From: Kitagawia praeruptora
Taxonomy: Eukaryota; Streptophyta; Magnoliopsida; Apiales; Apiaceae
NCBI GenBank assembly: GCA_037693485.1
Contig: CM075347.1
Span: forward strand, 148,774,501-148,838,500
Reading direction: 5' to 3'
DNA length: 64,000 nucleotides
The notes beneath the pieces are model-generated. The model did not search any database and had not been told where the DNA came from. It saw only the letters and a list, made by a program, of their open reading frames with translations. Both the position numbers and the translations under genes were made by a program. The number at the start of each line of letters is the position of its first letter. Within the stretch, counting starts at the first letter, position 1. This document shows, in pieces, positions 32,510 through 44,092 of the stretch.

Positions 32510-34124
32510 TTTAATTAAAAGTTTTTCTTTAAAAAAAAATGTGAAATTTTAATTTTAATTTCTGAAAAACAATTAATCTAACAATTAACCGTGATAACCC
32601 TTTTAATTTATCAAGAACACAAAGGTTCCTTTTTGAAAAATCAAACTACGGGCTTCAACAAACAGTTAAAGGATGGCAAGTTTCGAACCACTAATCAAAT
32701 CTGCTTTAACAGTGAAGTGTTTGTGTGTAAAACCGTTTTTGAACAGATCTGTTAACTTTTGTGTGTATATACGTGTGTATATATATATATCAAGAAAGAT
32801 GAACCAACAAACACACAAGAACAGAGATTAATAGTAACACACAAATGATAGCAGTTAAAAAAATGGGCATTAATTCGTTGTCCGTATGAGATTTGTCACA
32901 AAAATCACGAATCAATGGTTGTATCTATGAAATCGCCTGAATGTTTATGTGCGGCTGTAAAACTCTATTAGGTAAAAGTGAAAGAAAAACATCGAGTTAA
33001 AGATGTATATATAGACATTACTGTGAAATGACTAAAATGTCCCTGTTAAAAAATGTGAAAAACATTAAGTACATACAGGGAACACTCAAGTCGAAATTCT
33101 ATCTCGAAGTCTATCTCGAAGTCTATCTCGAACTTTCTAAGTCGAACTTCGAGATAGAGTTCGAGATAGCTGTTAACTCGAAAACCTTTACCATTTATCT
33201 TGTAAATGACCATGTAAACAGCACACAACCAACAAGGAAATCTATCTCGAAATTCTAAGTCGAAATTCGAGATATAGTTCGAGTTAGGAGTTAACTCGAA
33301 AATTCCCTTTAACCAATTGAGAATTCTCACTCTAAGTCAAACCTCTAAGTCGAACTCTAAGTCGAACTTCGAGTTGGACTCTAAGTCGAACTTCGAGTTG
33401 AACTTCGAGATAGAGGTTAACTCGAAGTTATTCTCAATTCTTTTCAAAATATCCCCAAAAATGGAACTCTCATCTGAATTTCGAGATAGAGTTCGAGATA
33501 GACTGTATCTCGAATATTTTGAAGATAATAATTAGGCACACTGGTAACTCTAATTCGAACCTTAAGTCGAATTTCGAGATAAATTTCGAGATAGAGGCTA
33601 ACTCGAAATTTCTCCCAGACTTAGAATTTTCAAAACTTCACTCTGGAAGCTCAAATCGAAATTCAACTAGAATTTCAAGATGAGTTTCGAGATAGTAACT
33701 AACTCGAAATTTTGAAGATACTTAGAATAATTTGACAATTTTTTTCTTTGAAAAACTCAACAATTAATTTTGTCAAATTAATATAAATATCAATTCAAGG
33801 ATTTTGATATATGACATAATTAAAACATTCCTTGATAATTCTAAGGCCTCTAATTACATGAAAAACACAGGTAAATTCATCTAAAAATTATGCAAGATTT
33901 AGAATATTATGAATTTAACTCCCCCTATGTTCATGCAATCTAACAAGCATAAATTCACAGATTTGTGCTATAAAAGACACTTAAAACACACTGAATTCAT
34001 GCAAAATCACACTATATGCATCCTATAATAATCATTAATTAGGCATTTTAAAGTCTAAACACATAATGATTAAATAGCTTGCATATACCAACATAACCAT
34101 GGATTTTACAGATAGAAGGCTTTA
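32510..34124 (-). repeat. Spacer between pol and third ORF with TCGAGATA-type repeats
   Basis: 1.6 kb non-coding. From about 33,080 to 33,720 short strings such as CTATCTCGAA, TAAGTCGAA, TTCGAGATAGAG and GTTAACTCGAA recur dozens of times in both orientations, forming overlapping palindromes. Related strings occur in the leader (39,930-40,090) and LTRs. The ORFs over this stretch are translations of the repeat. The rest is AT-rich. Confidence 0.8.
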
Positions 34125-37100
34125 CTAACTTGTGTTAAGCATTCCCAATTCACCAACCAACCTATTGAATGTTACTTCATCAAGAGGTTTGGTGAATATA
34201 TCTGCAATTTGTTGCATTGTGGGCACAAAATGTAGCTCCACAGTCCCCTCCTCGACATGTTCTCTTATGAAGTGATACCTGATGTCGATGTGCTTGGTTC
34301 TTGAGTGATCTACAGGATTGTTGGTTATGGCAATGGCACTTGTGTTGTCACACATAATTGGAATTTTCTTGTGCTCCATGCCATAATCCTTCAATTGGTT
34401 CCTCATCCACAGTATTTGAGCTACACAGCTTCCAGCAGCAATGTACTCAGCTTCAGCAGTAGAAGTAGATACTGTATGTTGCTTTTTACTTTGCCAGGAC
34501 ACCAATCTTCTGCCAAGAAATTGACAAGCACCAGATGTGCTTTTCCTATCAATCCTGCAACCTGCATAATCTGAATCCGTATAGCCAATTAGATTAAAAC
34601 CTGTATCTCTTGGGTACCAAATTCCTAGATTTGGTGTGCCCTTGAGATACCTAAAAATTCTTTTGACGGCTATGAGATGTGATTCTCTAGGATCCGCTTG
34701 GAACCTTGCACATAAACAAGTCGCGAACATTATATCGGGTCTACTTGCAGTTAAATAGAGAAGTGAGCCAATCATACCTCGATAGCTTGTGATGTCAACT
34801 GATTTACCTGATTTGTCTTCATCAAGCTTCGTGGCTGTTGCCATGGGAGTCTTGGCTGCTGATGCATCTTCTAGATTATACTTCTTGAGTAAATCTCTGA
34901 CGTACTTGGATTGACTGATAAAGATACCATCTTTTCTCTGACTGATCTGTAATCCAAGGAAGAAAGACAGCTCTCCCATCATGCTCATCTCGTATTTGTC
35001 TTGCATTAGCTTAGCAAATTTCTCGCACAAGCGCTCATTCGATGACCCAAAGATAATATCGTCCACATATACTTGAACAAGTATTAGATCATTCTTCACA
35101 TTCTTATAGAACAATGTTTTGTCAATTACTCCCCTAGTAAAACCACTTTCAATTAAGAATACAGATAGGGTTTCATACCAACATCTTGGGGATTGCCTGA
35201 GGCCATAGACAGATTTGAAGAGAAGATACACAAAATCTACAAGTTCTGGATCAATGAAGCCAGGCGGCTGTTCCAGATACACTTCTTCTTCTAACTCTCC
35301 GTTCAGGAAGGCACTTTTCACATCCATCTGGAAAACCTTGAAGTTCTTATGTGCTGCAAATGCCAAAAACATCCTGACTGCCTCAAGTCTTGCAACTGGT
35401 GCATAGGTCTCATCATAATCAATTCCTTCTCGCTGAGAATAACCTTTTGCAACCAAACGAGCCTTGTTTCGTGTTACAAGTCCGTTTTCATCCATTTTAT
35501 TTCTGAATACCCACCTTGCTCCAATTACTGATTTGTTCTTTGGTCGGGGTACCAGCTTCCAAACTTTCTGCCTTTCAAACTGATTGAGTTCCTCTTGCAT
35601 TGCAATCACCCAATCAGCATCACCAAGAGCTTCTTCTATTTCTTTAGGTTCAAGCTTGGATAAGAACCCAGAAAATAAGCAAATATTAGCCAGGTCAGCT
35701 CTTGCATTTCTTCTAGTAGACACACCAGCATCTGGATCACCAATAATTAATTCAAACGGATGGTCTCTATTCCATACCCGTTCTCTTGGAAATTGTCTTG
35801 ATGATTCAGCATGACTTTCTGAATTGTGGTGCTGACTACTTTGATCACTTTCACTAACTCCCCCTGAGTTAGTGCCAGCTCCTACAGAACTAGAGTCAAT
35901 TCGACTCGAGCCTTGAACAGTAGTCCTTGAGCTGCTATTTACTCCCCCTGAGTTGTTGCCGGTTCGTACTGAAGAAGTCTCTCCTGATCTTGTAGAATTA
36001 GCTTGTTCACTAGACTCAGGTTCTTCACGTACACTTGGAACATTTAATGGGACAACCAACTCAGGTTCATCTTCAAGATCTTCTAAGTCCAGATTCTGAA
36101 ATTTTAGGGACTCAGGTTCACTAGAATCTCTTGAAATTGATGAGAGTTTGGTATCGTCGAATCTGACGTTGTAGCTTTCAGTCACTTTTCGATCATTCAC
36201 TAAGAACACCCTATAAGCTGCAACCACATCTGTGGAGTAACCAACAAAGATTCCTTCACGAGCTTTTGCTGCAAACTTGCCTAGATTTTCATCATCTATA
36301 AGTACATAGCATTTTGCTCCGAATACATGAAAATATTTGATTGTTGGTCTTCTGCCGTTCATTAGCTCACATGGTGTCTTTTCTTTATCTTTTATGATCA
36401 AGGATCGATTTTGAGTGTAACACACGGTACTCACTGCTTCTGCCCAGAAATACAGAGGAAGTTTCGAATCGTACAACAAAGTTCTTGCTGCTTCAACCAA
36501 TGTTCTATTCTTCCTTTCAACTACTCCATTTTGCTGTGGAGTTCTCGGGGCTGAGTACTGACGACGTATTCCTTTAGATACACAGAAGTCATTTAGCACT
36601 GCGTTTTTGAATTCAGTGCCATTGTCTGATCTAATCGTCTTCACAGTAAGTGTTGAAACATTCTCAATTTGAGTGATGTGATCAATGATTAAGAAAGGTA
36701 CTTCGTCTTTCGTCATTGCGAACAATACCCATGTATACTTGGAGAAGTCATCCACGATTACCAATGCATATCTTTTCCTAGATAAAGATAGGACATTCAC
36801 TGGGCCAAACAAATCCATATGAAGAAGTTGCAGAGGCTCAGTGATACTAGAAATTTCTTTGCTTTTATGCGAAGCTCGTTTCGACTTTCCCATTTCACAG
36901 GCTTCACAGAGTCCTTTCGGAGCGAACTCCATTTGAGGTAGATCTCTCACCAATTCTCGCCTCGCGAGAGCATTCATCGTTTTGAAGTTTAAGTGAGATA
37001 ACTTTTTGTGCCATAACCAGCTTTCATCATCCGAAGCTTTGCTGTAGAAACAGGTAACTTGATTCTGATTTGCTGAATCCATGTCTGCAACAAAAAGATC

Positions 37101-37478
37101 TGCCTTTCGAACTCCTCTCAAAGCCAGTTTGCCTTCCTTGATGTGAGTGATTGATACACCTTTCTTGTTGAAGACAATTTCGTAACCTTTGTCACAGAAT
37201 TGACTTATACTCAACAAATTATGCTTTAATCCCTCAACATAGGAAATATCTTCAATGATGACATTGCCAGTTTTCAGTTTGCCATATCCCTTTGTCACAC
37301 CTATGCTGTCATCTCCAAAGGTAACATAAGGGCCAGCTTTCATAACCAACTCTGTAAGCAGGGACTTGTTTCCTGTCATATGCCTCGATGCTCCACTATC
37401 CAGCACCCATATGACTTTATTTCTCTTTTGCTTAATGCCCTGCAATGACAGATTGATTAGACTTTCTTCGGAACCCAA
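34125..37478 (-). CDS. SIRE element 1 Pol polyprotein
   Basis: About 1117 codons and intact. Order: aspartic protease (VLDSGASRHMTG, residue ~27), pre-integrase zinc region (WHKKLSHLN...CEACEMGK, ~155-200), integrase core (HMDLFGPV ~220; RSDNGTEF ~285; QQNGVVERKN ~315, giving D-D-E), reverse transcriptase (WVFRNKMDENG ~640; YVDDIIFGS ~805), RNase H (TDSDYAGCRIDRKSTSG ~970; TSTAEAEYIAAG) and a C-terminal HIDIRYHFIRE block. It makes and inserts the cDNA. The frame overlaps the end of gag by ~22 bp in the -1 frame and has no proper ATG there (TTG), so expression probably needs -1 frameshifting onto Gag. Confidence 0.95.
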   Translation of the reverse strand: MGSEESLINLSLQGIKQKRNKVIWVLDSGASRHMTGNKSLLTELVMKAGPYVTFGDDSIGVTKGYGKLKTGNVIIEDISYVEGLKHNLLSISQFCDKGYEIVFNKKGVSITHIKEGKLALRGVRKADLFVADMDSANQNQVTCFYSKASDDESWLWHKKLSHLNFKTMNALARRELVRDLPQMEFAPKGLCEACEMGKSKRASHKSKEISSITEPLQLLHMDLFGPVNVLSLSRKRYALVIVDDFSKYTWVLFAMTKDEVPFLIIDHITQIENVSTLTVKTIRSDNGTEFKNAVLNDFCVSKGIRRQYSAPRTPQQNGVVERKNRTLVEAARTLLYDSKLPLYFWAEAVSTVCYTQNRSLIIKDKEKTPCELMNGRRPTIKYFHVFGAKCYVLIDDENLGKFAAKAREGIFVGYSTDVVAAYRVFLVNDRKVTESYNVRFDDTKLSSISRDSSEPESLKFQNLDLEDLEDEPELVVPLNVPSVREEPESSEQANSTRSGETSSVRTGNNSGGVNSSSRTTVQGSSRIDSSSVGAGTNSGGVSESDQSSQHHNSESHAESSRQFPRERVWNRDHPFELIIGDPDAGVSTRRNARADLANICLFSGFLSKLEPKEIEEALGDADWVIAMQEELNQFERQKVWKLVPRPKNKSVIGARWVFRNKMDENGLVTRNKARLVAKGYSQREGIDYDETYAPVARLEAVRMFLAFAAHKNFKVFQMDVKSAFLNGELEEEVYLEQPPGFIDPELVDFVYLLFKSVYGLRQSPRCWYETLSVFLIESGFTRGVIDKTLFYKNVKNDLILVQVYVDDIIFGSSNERLCEKFAKLMQDKYEMSMMGELSFFLGLQISQRKDGIFISQSKYVRDLLKKYNLEDASAAKTPMATATKLDEDKSGKSVDITSYRGMIGSLLYLTASRPDIMFATCLCARFQADPRESHLIAVKRIFRYLKGTPNLGIWYPRDTGFNLIGYTDSDYAGCRIDRKSTSGACQFLGRRLVSWQSKKQHTVSTSTAEAEYIAAGSCVAQILWMRNQLKDYGMEHKKIPIMCDNTSAIAITNNPVDHSRTKHIDIRYHFIREHVEEGTVELHFVPTMQQIADIFTKPLDEVTFNRLVGELGMLNTS

Positions 37479-39901
37479 CTTTGATTGGGCCCGGCTTTTC
37501 GATAAGATTTAGAATCAACAGATTTAACAACGGGAGATGCACTTTTCTTAACATAACTAGAGCTTTCGACTTCCTCCTTTCCTTTCTCAGACTTGACATA
37601 TTTATCAGTCCTAGGAGAAGGTTTGTCACTCCTAACTTTAGGAGGACTGACAGTCTTGGCTCTCCCAAACTTCTTTTTGTTGTTTGAACTAGCAGCAGTA
37701 TTTGAGCATGACTGGCTAGATGCATTCATTAAATTCACAAAAGTTTGCATGACATTAAAAGTGCATGGCATACAATTAGGTTGACCACACTGTGCATGAT
37801 TCTGATGCAGATAATTCATAGTGTGTGTGGTAGGCATGGCATGTGTAGCAGTGCATGCATAAGAAAGATGTTCAGTAGATTTGCAGTGATAACATGCTTT
37901 CTTTATTCGTTCAGCCTTAACCTCTTTTATGCCTTTCTTCCCTTGTTGTTTAACAGCCTTAGCTCCTATTCCTAGTCTAGATTCATCACTAGGGAAATTG
38001 ATTTTAACTTGTTTAATAGGAGTTATAGGTTGTGCGTTCTGACGATCTTCCATCTCAATCTCATATCTAGCTATCAATTCAGTCTCTTCTTCTTCTATTC
38101 TAGGAACAAGGTGTTTGTAGATGGGTTTGACAGAAGGTTTAAAAATGCTAGGAATATCATTTTTAAGGTCACTGGAACTAGTGTCTATAGGTCTCTTCCC
38201 ATCTTTCTTAGAAAGATTAGAATAATCAAGTCCTACACCTACTCCAGTTATCTTCTTAAACACATCATTATCCACATACACTTTACTAGCAGCTAGTTTG
38301 TAAGCTTCACATTTAGTTTCTAACTCAGCTAGTTTGTTCCTTAAACATGATTCTATTTCTGCCTTAAGGACGAGCTTGTGTTCCAAAGATTTAATAAAAT
38401 CTCTTAGAGAAGTATCTACAGTGCAAGCAGCCTCTAACTCTTCCACTTTTGCCTCAAGCATTCTGCTTTTGGCGACAAGTGTTTTCTGTTCCTTTTGAGA
38501 AGTGTCTAAGCTTTTGCACAACATGTAGATCTCTTCGCTAAGAGCCCCGTTCTGTTCCTTATAATCATCAATAGACATTTCTACTTTAAGGGTTAGAACT
38601 GGTACCTCTGGTTCCTCTGATGTCTCAGCCATGAGCGCAAAGTTTGCTACATGAGTAACCTCTTCCTCATCTGAATCATCCCAAGCTCTTCCTTCTGTTA
38701 CTACTAAAGCTCTTTTACCATGTTTTTCTTTCATCAGCGATTCATACTTGCTTTTGAGGGCTTCAAATGTCTCTTTTGGATAAGTCTGTTTAGCCTTTTT
38801 GCAGTCCGAGGCAAAGTGTCCAGGTTCTCCACAGTTATAGCATTTGAACTTCATTTTGAAATCCAAAGGAGATTTGTAGCTGGTACTCTTGCCTTTACCT
38901 TGGTAGCCTGACGAACTACCACCACCCTTAGCAGCCCGATAATAAGATGAAGAATTTCTCTGTGGTCGGTTGCTCTTTCTGAATCTCATGTTGCTGAACT
39001 TCCTTGCCATGTATGCCACGACACTATCATCCATGTTGTCCAGCTCTTCTTGGGTGAAGTAGTCATCATCACTGTTGGATGCGCACTCGTCATCATTATC
39101 AACTTGATGTGGTGCAGATGATGATTTAGGCTTTGCTGCAACCATTGCCTTCTTAGACTCTTCCTCATCAGCAACTAATCCTGATGCAGTTTCTTTTCCC
39201 TTTGAATCATTGTCCCATGCTTGATCTTGAAGAGTTTCCAGCTCATAGGTCTTCAGAATTCCATAATATTCTTCCAGAGAAGTTGTATGCAAATCTCTGG
39301 TTTCTCTGATTGCGTAGACTCTATGTTCAATGCTCTTTGGCTGGTTCCTCAAATATCTTGTATTGGTTTCAACCATGGGGAGAGTAACACCTCTCAGATT
39401 CAAATCCAATACCAACTGACTGAATCGTAGGTAGACATCTGTTATGCTTTCTCCCTTTCGTATTCTAAAGGTGTCATACTCCATCTTGAGTATAAGTGTC
39501 TTGTTGCTTCTGACCTCTGCAGATCCTTCCATGACAACTTCTATTTTGTCCCAAATCTTCTTTGCTGTATTCAAACCCTTGACTATGTTGAACATTTCAT
39601 GATCGAGAGATTCCATCAAGGTTTGTCTTACAGAAGTGTCATAAGCTATTTGCTCCTTGTCGGCATCCGTAAAGTCCGCTGCCTTTTTGGGCTCAGACCG
39701 AGCAGGTATAACCTCCTCTCCTTCCGTACGCTCAGGAATAGCTCTCATTGGAACGAATTTACCCTTATCAAGGACTTCCAGATACTCAGGGTTAATTGTC
39801 TCTAAGTAGAGTCTCATTCTGAAAACCCATTCTTCATAGTGATCTCGGTTGAACATTGGGATCTTGAAAGAATTTTTAGGAGCCATTTCAAATCTTGTCA
39901 C
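37457..39901 (-). CDS. SIRE element 1 Gag
   Basis: 814 codons, intact. The N-terminal part (FKIPMFNRDHYEEWVFRMRL) is the DUF4219/UBN2-type capsid of plant Copia elements. A CCHC zinc knuckle CYNCGEPGHFASDC lies at residues ~350-365. A long, probably coiled-coil segment follows (~440-560), then a second CCHC-like motif CYHCKSTEHLSYAC (~669-682) and a CMPCTFNVM block (~707). Gag assembles the particle and binds RNA. 814 residues is long for Copia Gag but usual for sireviruses. It ends at TAA 37,457-37,459, with pol continuing in the -1 frame. The start chosen is the first ATG after a 700-bp leader; a second ATG lies five codons on. Confidence 0.93.
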   Translation of the reverse strand: MTRFEMAPKNSFKIPMFNRDHYEEWVFRMRLYLETINPEYLEVLDKGKFVPMRAIPERTEGEEVIPARSEPKKAADFTDADKEQIAYDTSVRQTLMESLDHEMFNIVKGLNTAKKIWDKIEVVMEGSAEVRSNKTLILKMEYDTFRIRKGESITDVYLRFSQLVLDLNLRGVTLPMVETNTRYLRNQPKSIEHRVYAIRETRDLHTTSLEEYYGILKTYELETLQDQAWDNDSKGKETASGLVADEEESKKAMVAAKPKSSSAPHQVDNDDECASNSDDDYFTQEELDNMDDSVVAYMARKFSNMRFRKSNRPQRNSSSYYRAAKGGGSSSGYQGKGKSTSYKSPLDFKMKFKCYNCGEPGHFASDCKKAKQTYPKETFEALKSKYESLMKEKHGKRALVVTEGRAWDDSDEEEVTHVANFALMAETSEEPEVPVLTLKVEMSIDDYKEQNGALSEEIYMLCKSLDTSQKEQKTLVAKSRMLEAKVEELEAACTVDTSLRDFIKSLEHKLVLKAEIESCLRNKLAELETKCEAYKLAASKVYVDNDVFKKITGVGVGLDYSNLSKKDGKRPIDTSSSDLKNDIPSIFKPSVKPIYKHLVPRIEEEETELIARYEIEMEDRQNAQPITPIKQVKINFPSDESRLGIGAKAVKQQGKKGIKEVKAERIKKACYHCKSTEHLSYACTATHAMPTTHTMNYLHQNHAQCGQPNCMPCTFNVMQTFVNLMNASSQSCSNTAASSNNKKKFGRAKTVSPPKVRSDKPSPRTDKYVKSEKGKEEVESSSYVKKSASPVVKSVDSKSYRKAGPNQSWVPKKV

Positions 39902-40605
39902 AAAAAAATTCTAAGTACCCAAGACTAGGCTATGTAGAATATCTATGTAGAACTTCTGCCAAGTCGAAATTTCTCTAAGTAGAAATTTTTTGCTCAAGTC
40001 GAAATTTCTCTTAAGTAGAAATTGTCCAAGTCGAAATTCACCAAGTAGAAATTGTCCAAGTCGAAATTCTATGTAGAAAATCTTAAGTAGAAATTCTATG
40101 TAGAACTTTTGTCCTTAGAATAATTTTCTTCTGCAGATTACTTTAATATTGAATAAACAATATCACCACTAAAACACCCTTTTTGACTTTTGATTACTTT
40201 ACACGCCGAAAGTGACTAACCCACCTGCAAAGCACTGAGTACACTTTCTTTTGCTTTCGGCTAAGAAATAATAATCAAATCAAAAGTACCAAAAACACCT
40301 TTTTGACTATAATTTCTTTGAAAAGGAAATTGAAAAGTTGCTGGGTTATATTCTTTGATAAGAACAGATGATGAACACTCAAGAACACCAAATATTAATG
40401 AACCTAGATTAATTCACAAAAATTAATTAAAATACACCCAAGCCAAATAATCACACCTGGAGTATTTAAATAATTTTTCCCGGATGAATTTTCACTAGAA
40501 ATGAATTAAAGCTCACTTTTCGAAAAAATGAAAAGTAGATCTAGAAAATGAAAACTCACGATTCTTCTACCAAACACAAGGATCTATGTTTTGTATGTTA
40601 AACAT
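39902..40605 (-). other. SIRE element 1 leader
   Basis: About 700 bp between the primer-binding site and gag. The gag-proximal 170 bp (about 39,925-40,105) repeats AAGTCGAAATT and AAGTAGAAATT strings, kin to those in the LTR and in the pol-third ORF spacer. The remainder is AT-rich and non-coding. Confidence 0.7.
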
Positions 40606-40619
40606 CCGCTCTGATACCA
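40606..40619 (-). promoter_or_regulatory. SIRE element 1 primer-binding site
   Basis: Minus strand TGGTATCAGAGCGG, complementary to the 3' end of initiator methionine tRNA, two bases from the 5' LTR. Confidence 0.93.
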
Positions 40620-40621
40620 AT

Positions 40622-41674
40622 TGTTAGGTCCAAATGTGTTGTAGAGGGGGGGGTGAATACAACTTTTCGATTATGAGTAGCAATAAATACGATGCAATAA
40701 ATGAACACACAGATTCAAGGAATATATTTCTTTTATATATAACTTGAAAAGGTTGCTACAACATTCATTACAAAGTATAACAGAAGTTGAGAGAGAAGTG
40801 AATGATTCTAAGCTCTGTGAATACTCTCTCTCTTTTTCTTGTGTTTTTCTCAATATGCTCACTAACTAAAGCATTACACAAGTGCTTCTATTTATACTAC
40901 ATGTAATCTATGACCTGTAGTCTTCAAAGACTAAGATGTACGTGGCCCAATGATGTCCACATAAATCTTGTCTTATCTTGAAAGCTTGGAAATCTGCCAA
41001 TCAGAAGATGCCATGTGTCATGTTGAAGCTGCACTCTAAGTAGAACTTCTACTTGAGAATTTCTACTTAGCCATCTCGAAATTCTAAGTAGAACTTCTAC
41101 TTGAGAATTTCGACTTAGCCATCTAGAACATTTCTTACTTAGAAAATATTCTGGTCTTCAACTTGAAACTTCAATGCACATCTTGAGCTTGTCATATCTT
41201 CATATCTTCTTTGTTCTTCTACAAGCTCTTGAACATGGATCTTTATTACTGACATAAACTTGCTATCAATGTCCTGACACTTGATGCACTGGTCTGGTTC
41301 ATAAGTGACTAGTCTTGATAGTGTTTCTGCTTCTTGAATAAATTACCATATTCACTTAGTAACTTGGCTTTCCAATATTTGCTTTCCTTCTTGTTCACTT
41401 GAAATCAATTGGTCTTGTTGATACTGATAGTTATGATCTTGATTCTCGAATTCTCAAATCACTGAGGCCTGAACAACTTTGACTTGAACTTCTCTCAATG
41501 ATTTCTTCTTGGCTTGATCATAGTTAACATGTTCAATTGTATCAATTACCTTGTCTTCATTTAGTGTTGATTCCTTGTGACTTCTTGTTCTTGATTGTCT
41601 TCTGGTTAAGTATCTTTTCGTTTAATTGAGTTACATTAGTTATAGTGTTACAAGTTAATACACTCTGCCTTTCA
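40622..41674 (-). repeat. SIRE element 1, 5' LTR with promoter
   Basis: 1053 bp and no difference from the 3' LTR in the blocks I compared. A minus-strand TATAAATA at 40,889-40,896 is the likely core promoter. Confidence 0.95.
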
Positions 41675-41679
41675 ACAAC

Positions 41680-42131
41680 ATAGACCTCCTGGGGCATCAG
41701 CCTTAACGTTTTCATTTCTTGGAATGTGCTCCACATAGCACTCCTCAAATTGGGTTATAACACCCTTTACAATCTTTAGATACTTTGCCATGGTTTCATC
41801 CTTGGCCTCAAACTCGCCATTCACTTGTAATACTACAAGCCTTGAGTCTCCGCAGATCTTGAGGTTCATGACCCTCATTAGATTTCTAATCCTGCACCAC
41901 TAGATTTTGTTTTTGATGCTCCATCAAAATAGAACACCCAATATCCCTTCTGATCAGCTACAAGTTCTTCATCTTTATCTCCACTTTCAGGGGTGGTTAC
42001 TATCTCCTGCCCCCCGACTTCTTGGTTGTTAATGGTGCATTCAACCACGAAGTCAGCCAATGCCTGAGCCTTGACGGATGTCCGAGGCTTATACTTGATA
42101 TCAAACTCTCCAAGTTCTATGGCCCACTTGA
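41680..42131 (-). pseudogene. Gypsy second (archaeal-type) RNase H, internally deleted
   Basis: After a linker (DFVVECTINNQEVGGQEIV) the frame shows WVFYFDGASKTKSSGAGL, the first strand of the extra RNase H typical of Tat elements. It then stops near 41,878 and resumes at RVMNLKICGDSRLVVLQVNG. About 35-40 residues expected in between are missing, including the catalytic E region. The later EHIPRNENVKADA block is present. This domain is thought to assist processing of the RNA:DNA hybrid. The SIRE element sits just downstream. Confidence 0.75.
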
Positions 42132-43440
42132 TTAGCCTTCCACTGGCCTTGGGGTATGTAATATGTTCCTCAGCTGCTGGTCCGTCCGGACTTCAATTTT
42201 GTGCGCCTGGAAGTACGGTCGTAGCTTCCTCGAGGCCGTTATCAATGCCAAGGAAAACTTCTCGTTGGTAGAGTAATTTAACTCAGCCCCATGCAACACC
42301 TTGCTTACATAGTAGATGGGTTTCCGAACCTTGCTTTCTTCTCGAACGAGAACGGCACTCAGTGCTTGCTCAGATACTGCCAAGTATAGGTAGAGAGTCT
42401 CTCCGGGACTAGTTTATCCAACAACGGGGCTTCGGCCATGTACTTCTTCAATTGTTCAAAGACCTCCTGGCTCTAAGGTGTCCACTCAAAATTTTTCACT
42501 TTCTTCAATGCTTGAAAAAACGGCAAACATTTATCACCAGATTTGGAGATGAATCTCCCCAAGGCCGCAACTCGGCCTGTCAACTTCTACACATCTCTTA
42601 TAGAGCGTGGTGGCTTCATGTATAAGATCTCCTTGATCTTGTCAGGGTTGGCCTCAATACCGCTTTTTGAAACCATCAGTCCTAAAAACTTCCCAGATCC
42701 AACGCCAAAGGCATACTTAGCTGGATTCAACATCATCTCGTGGTGCCTCAGTACTTCAAATGCCTCTCCGAGGTGCTTAATATGATCTGCCGTGAATAGG
42801 CTCTTGACTAACATATCATCAATATAGACCTCCATGGTTTTTCCAATTAGATGGGCAAATATTTTATTCACCAATCGTTGGTAAGTAGCTCCTGCATTCT
42901 TTAGCACAAATGCCATAGCAAGATAACAGAAAACACCAAAGTCGGTTATGAAAGATACCTTAGGGATGTCGTCCTTATGCATCTTGATCTGGTTGTATCC
43001 ACTAAACCATCCATGAAACTCAGCATCTCGTGCCCAACTGTGGCATCTATCAACGTATCTATCCTTGGTAGAGGGAAACAATCCTTAGGACATGCATCAT
43101 TCAAGTCAGTGAAGTCTATACACATCCTCCACTTCCCATTTGCCTTCTTGACCATCATAGGGTTAGCCAACCACTTGAGGAACTGAATCTCTTCAATAAA
43201 CCCAGCTTATAAGAGCATGCCAACTTCTTGTTTAATGGCCTCTTGCCTTTCTGGAGCGAAATTCCTCTTCTTCTGCTTTAATGTCGTTCGTTTAGGATCG
43301 ACATTCAATTTGTGAGTTATGAGCTGGGGATCAATCCCTGGCATATCAGCTGCTGTCCAAGCAAACACATCACTATTCTCTTGTAATAATGCTGTCAACT
43401 TGCCCTTCAAGGGGTTCCTTCAATTGGCTTTCGGGCTATG
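42132..43440 (-). pseudogene. Gypsy reverse transcriptase and RNase H, broken
   Basis: Reading leftward: the pre-RT block (NSDVFAWTAADMPGI, 43,207-43,410), a stop near 43,207, then ANGKWRMCIDFTDLNDACPKD (about 43,085-43,165). A frameshift near 43,080 leads into FSGYNQIKMHKDD, GATYQRLVNKIF and the catalytic YIDDMLVKS (about 42,815-42,845). The RNase H part follows at 42,132-42,383 (RKPIYYVSKVLHGAELNYS). Further stops lie at about 42,587 and 42,384-42,470. Catalytic residues remain, but the chain is split into at least four pieces. Confidence 0.85.
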
Positions 43441-44092
43441 CAATATGTTTCTTCAACGGGTGGTCCATCAGGACTTCAACGTTTGTCTTGGTTCCATCAT
43501 TTTTTTTTGTTTTTCTTGATTCTAATTCAAGGATTCAATGTTGATTCCTCGATTAGATTTCAAATTAAACAATCATGTGGGCTTCTCGCCTTTTAAACTC
43601 TTTAAAACGAGAGTTTGCTTGAACTTCTTGATCATTGTTTAAGGTTCTCTATTGGTCTTCTACCTTAGATTCTCCATCCAAGTCATTTTTGAAAACATTA
43701 AAAAGTGGCTAGTCTTTAGCCTCCACAGCCTTGCATGGCTTTGATTGCCAGATGTCTTTTATCCCGGATCCTTCAAGGACTTGAAACACTTATTTGGTTG
43801 TGTTGTAACCTAACTCTCGACCCTTCAGAGTTTTATTTATGCGTTTGTTTGTTTCCATTCATATATTCTTTTATTTTCGGTACTTGGTCATCTTTGACTT
43901 ACACACATCAGGTGCTTGGTACATAAATAGAATCATAGAACGAAAAGCAAACTTGCATTAATAACATAAATGGGTTCAACCCTTACGTAGAGTACTATTG
44001 TCCTACTCAGAGCGACATGCTCTGCATGGTTTCATCGAACCTTATTTCTACTTCTACTAGATAAATATGAAGCTAAGTCCAACTTTGCAAGA
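43441..44092. other. Non-coding filler with duplicated RNase H fragment
   Basis: About 650 bp between the protease and RT pieces. At about 43,430-43,500 it carries a diverged copy of RNase H-linker sequence found at 42,150-42,200 (TATGCAATATGTTTCTTCA versus TATGTAATATGTTCCTCAG; GGTCCATCAGGACTTCAA versus GGTCCGTCCGGACTTCAA). The remainder has no coding match. It looks like a rearrangement, perhaps from template switching. Confidence 0.6.

Larger units (their letters stand above)
27118..41674 (-). mobile_element. Intact SIRE/Maximus-type Copia element (element 1)
   Basis: 14,557 bp, with LTRs of exactly 1053 bp each (27,118-28,170; 40,622-41,674), TSD ACAAC (27,113-27,117; 41,675-41,679), an initiator-Met primer-binding site and a polypurine tract. 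Coding order on the minus strand is gag, pol (protease, integrase, reverse transcriptase, RNase H), then a large third ORF. The order integrase before reverse transcriptase is Copia. The size, long LTRs and post-pol ORF fit the sirevirus group. All three ORFs are open and the LTRs look identical, so this is a very young and possibly active copy. Confidence 0.95.
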
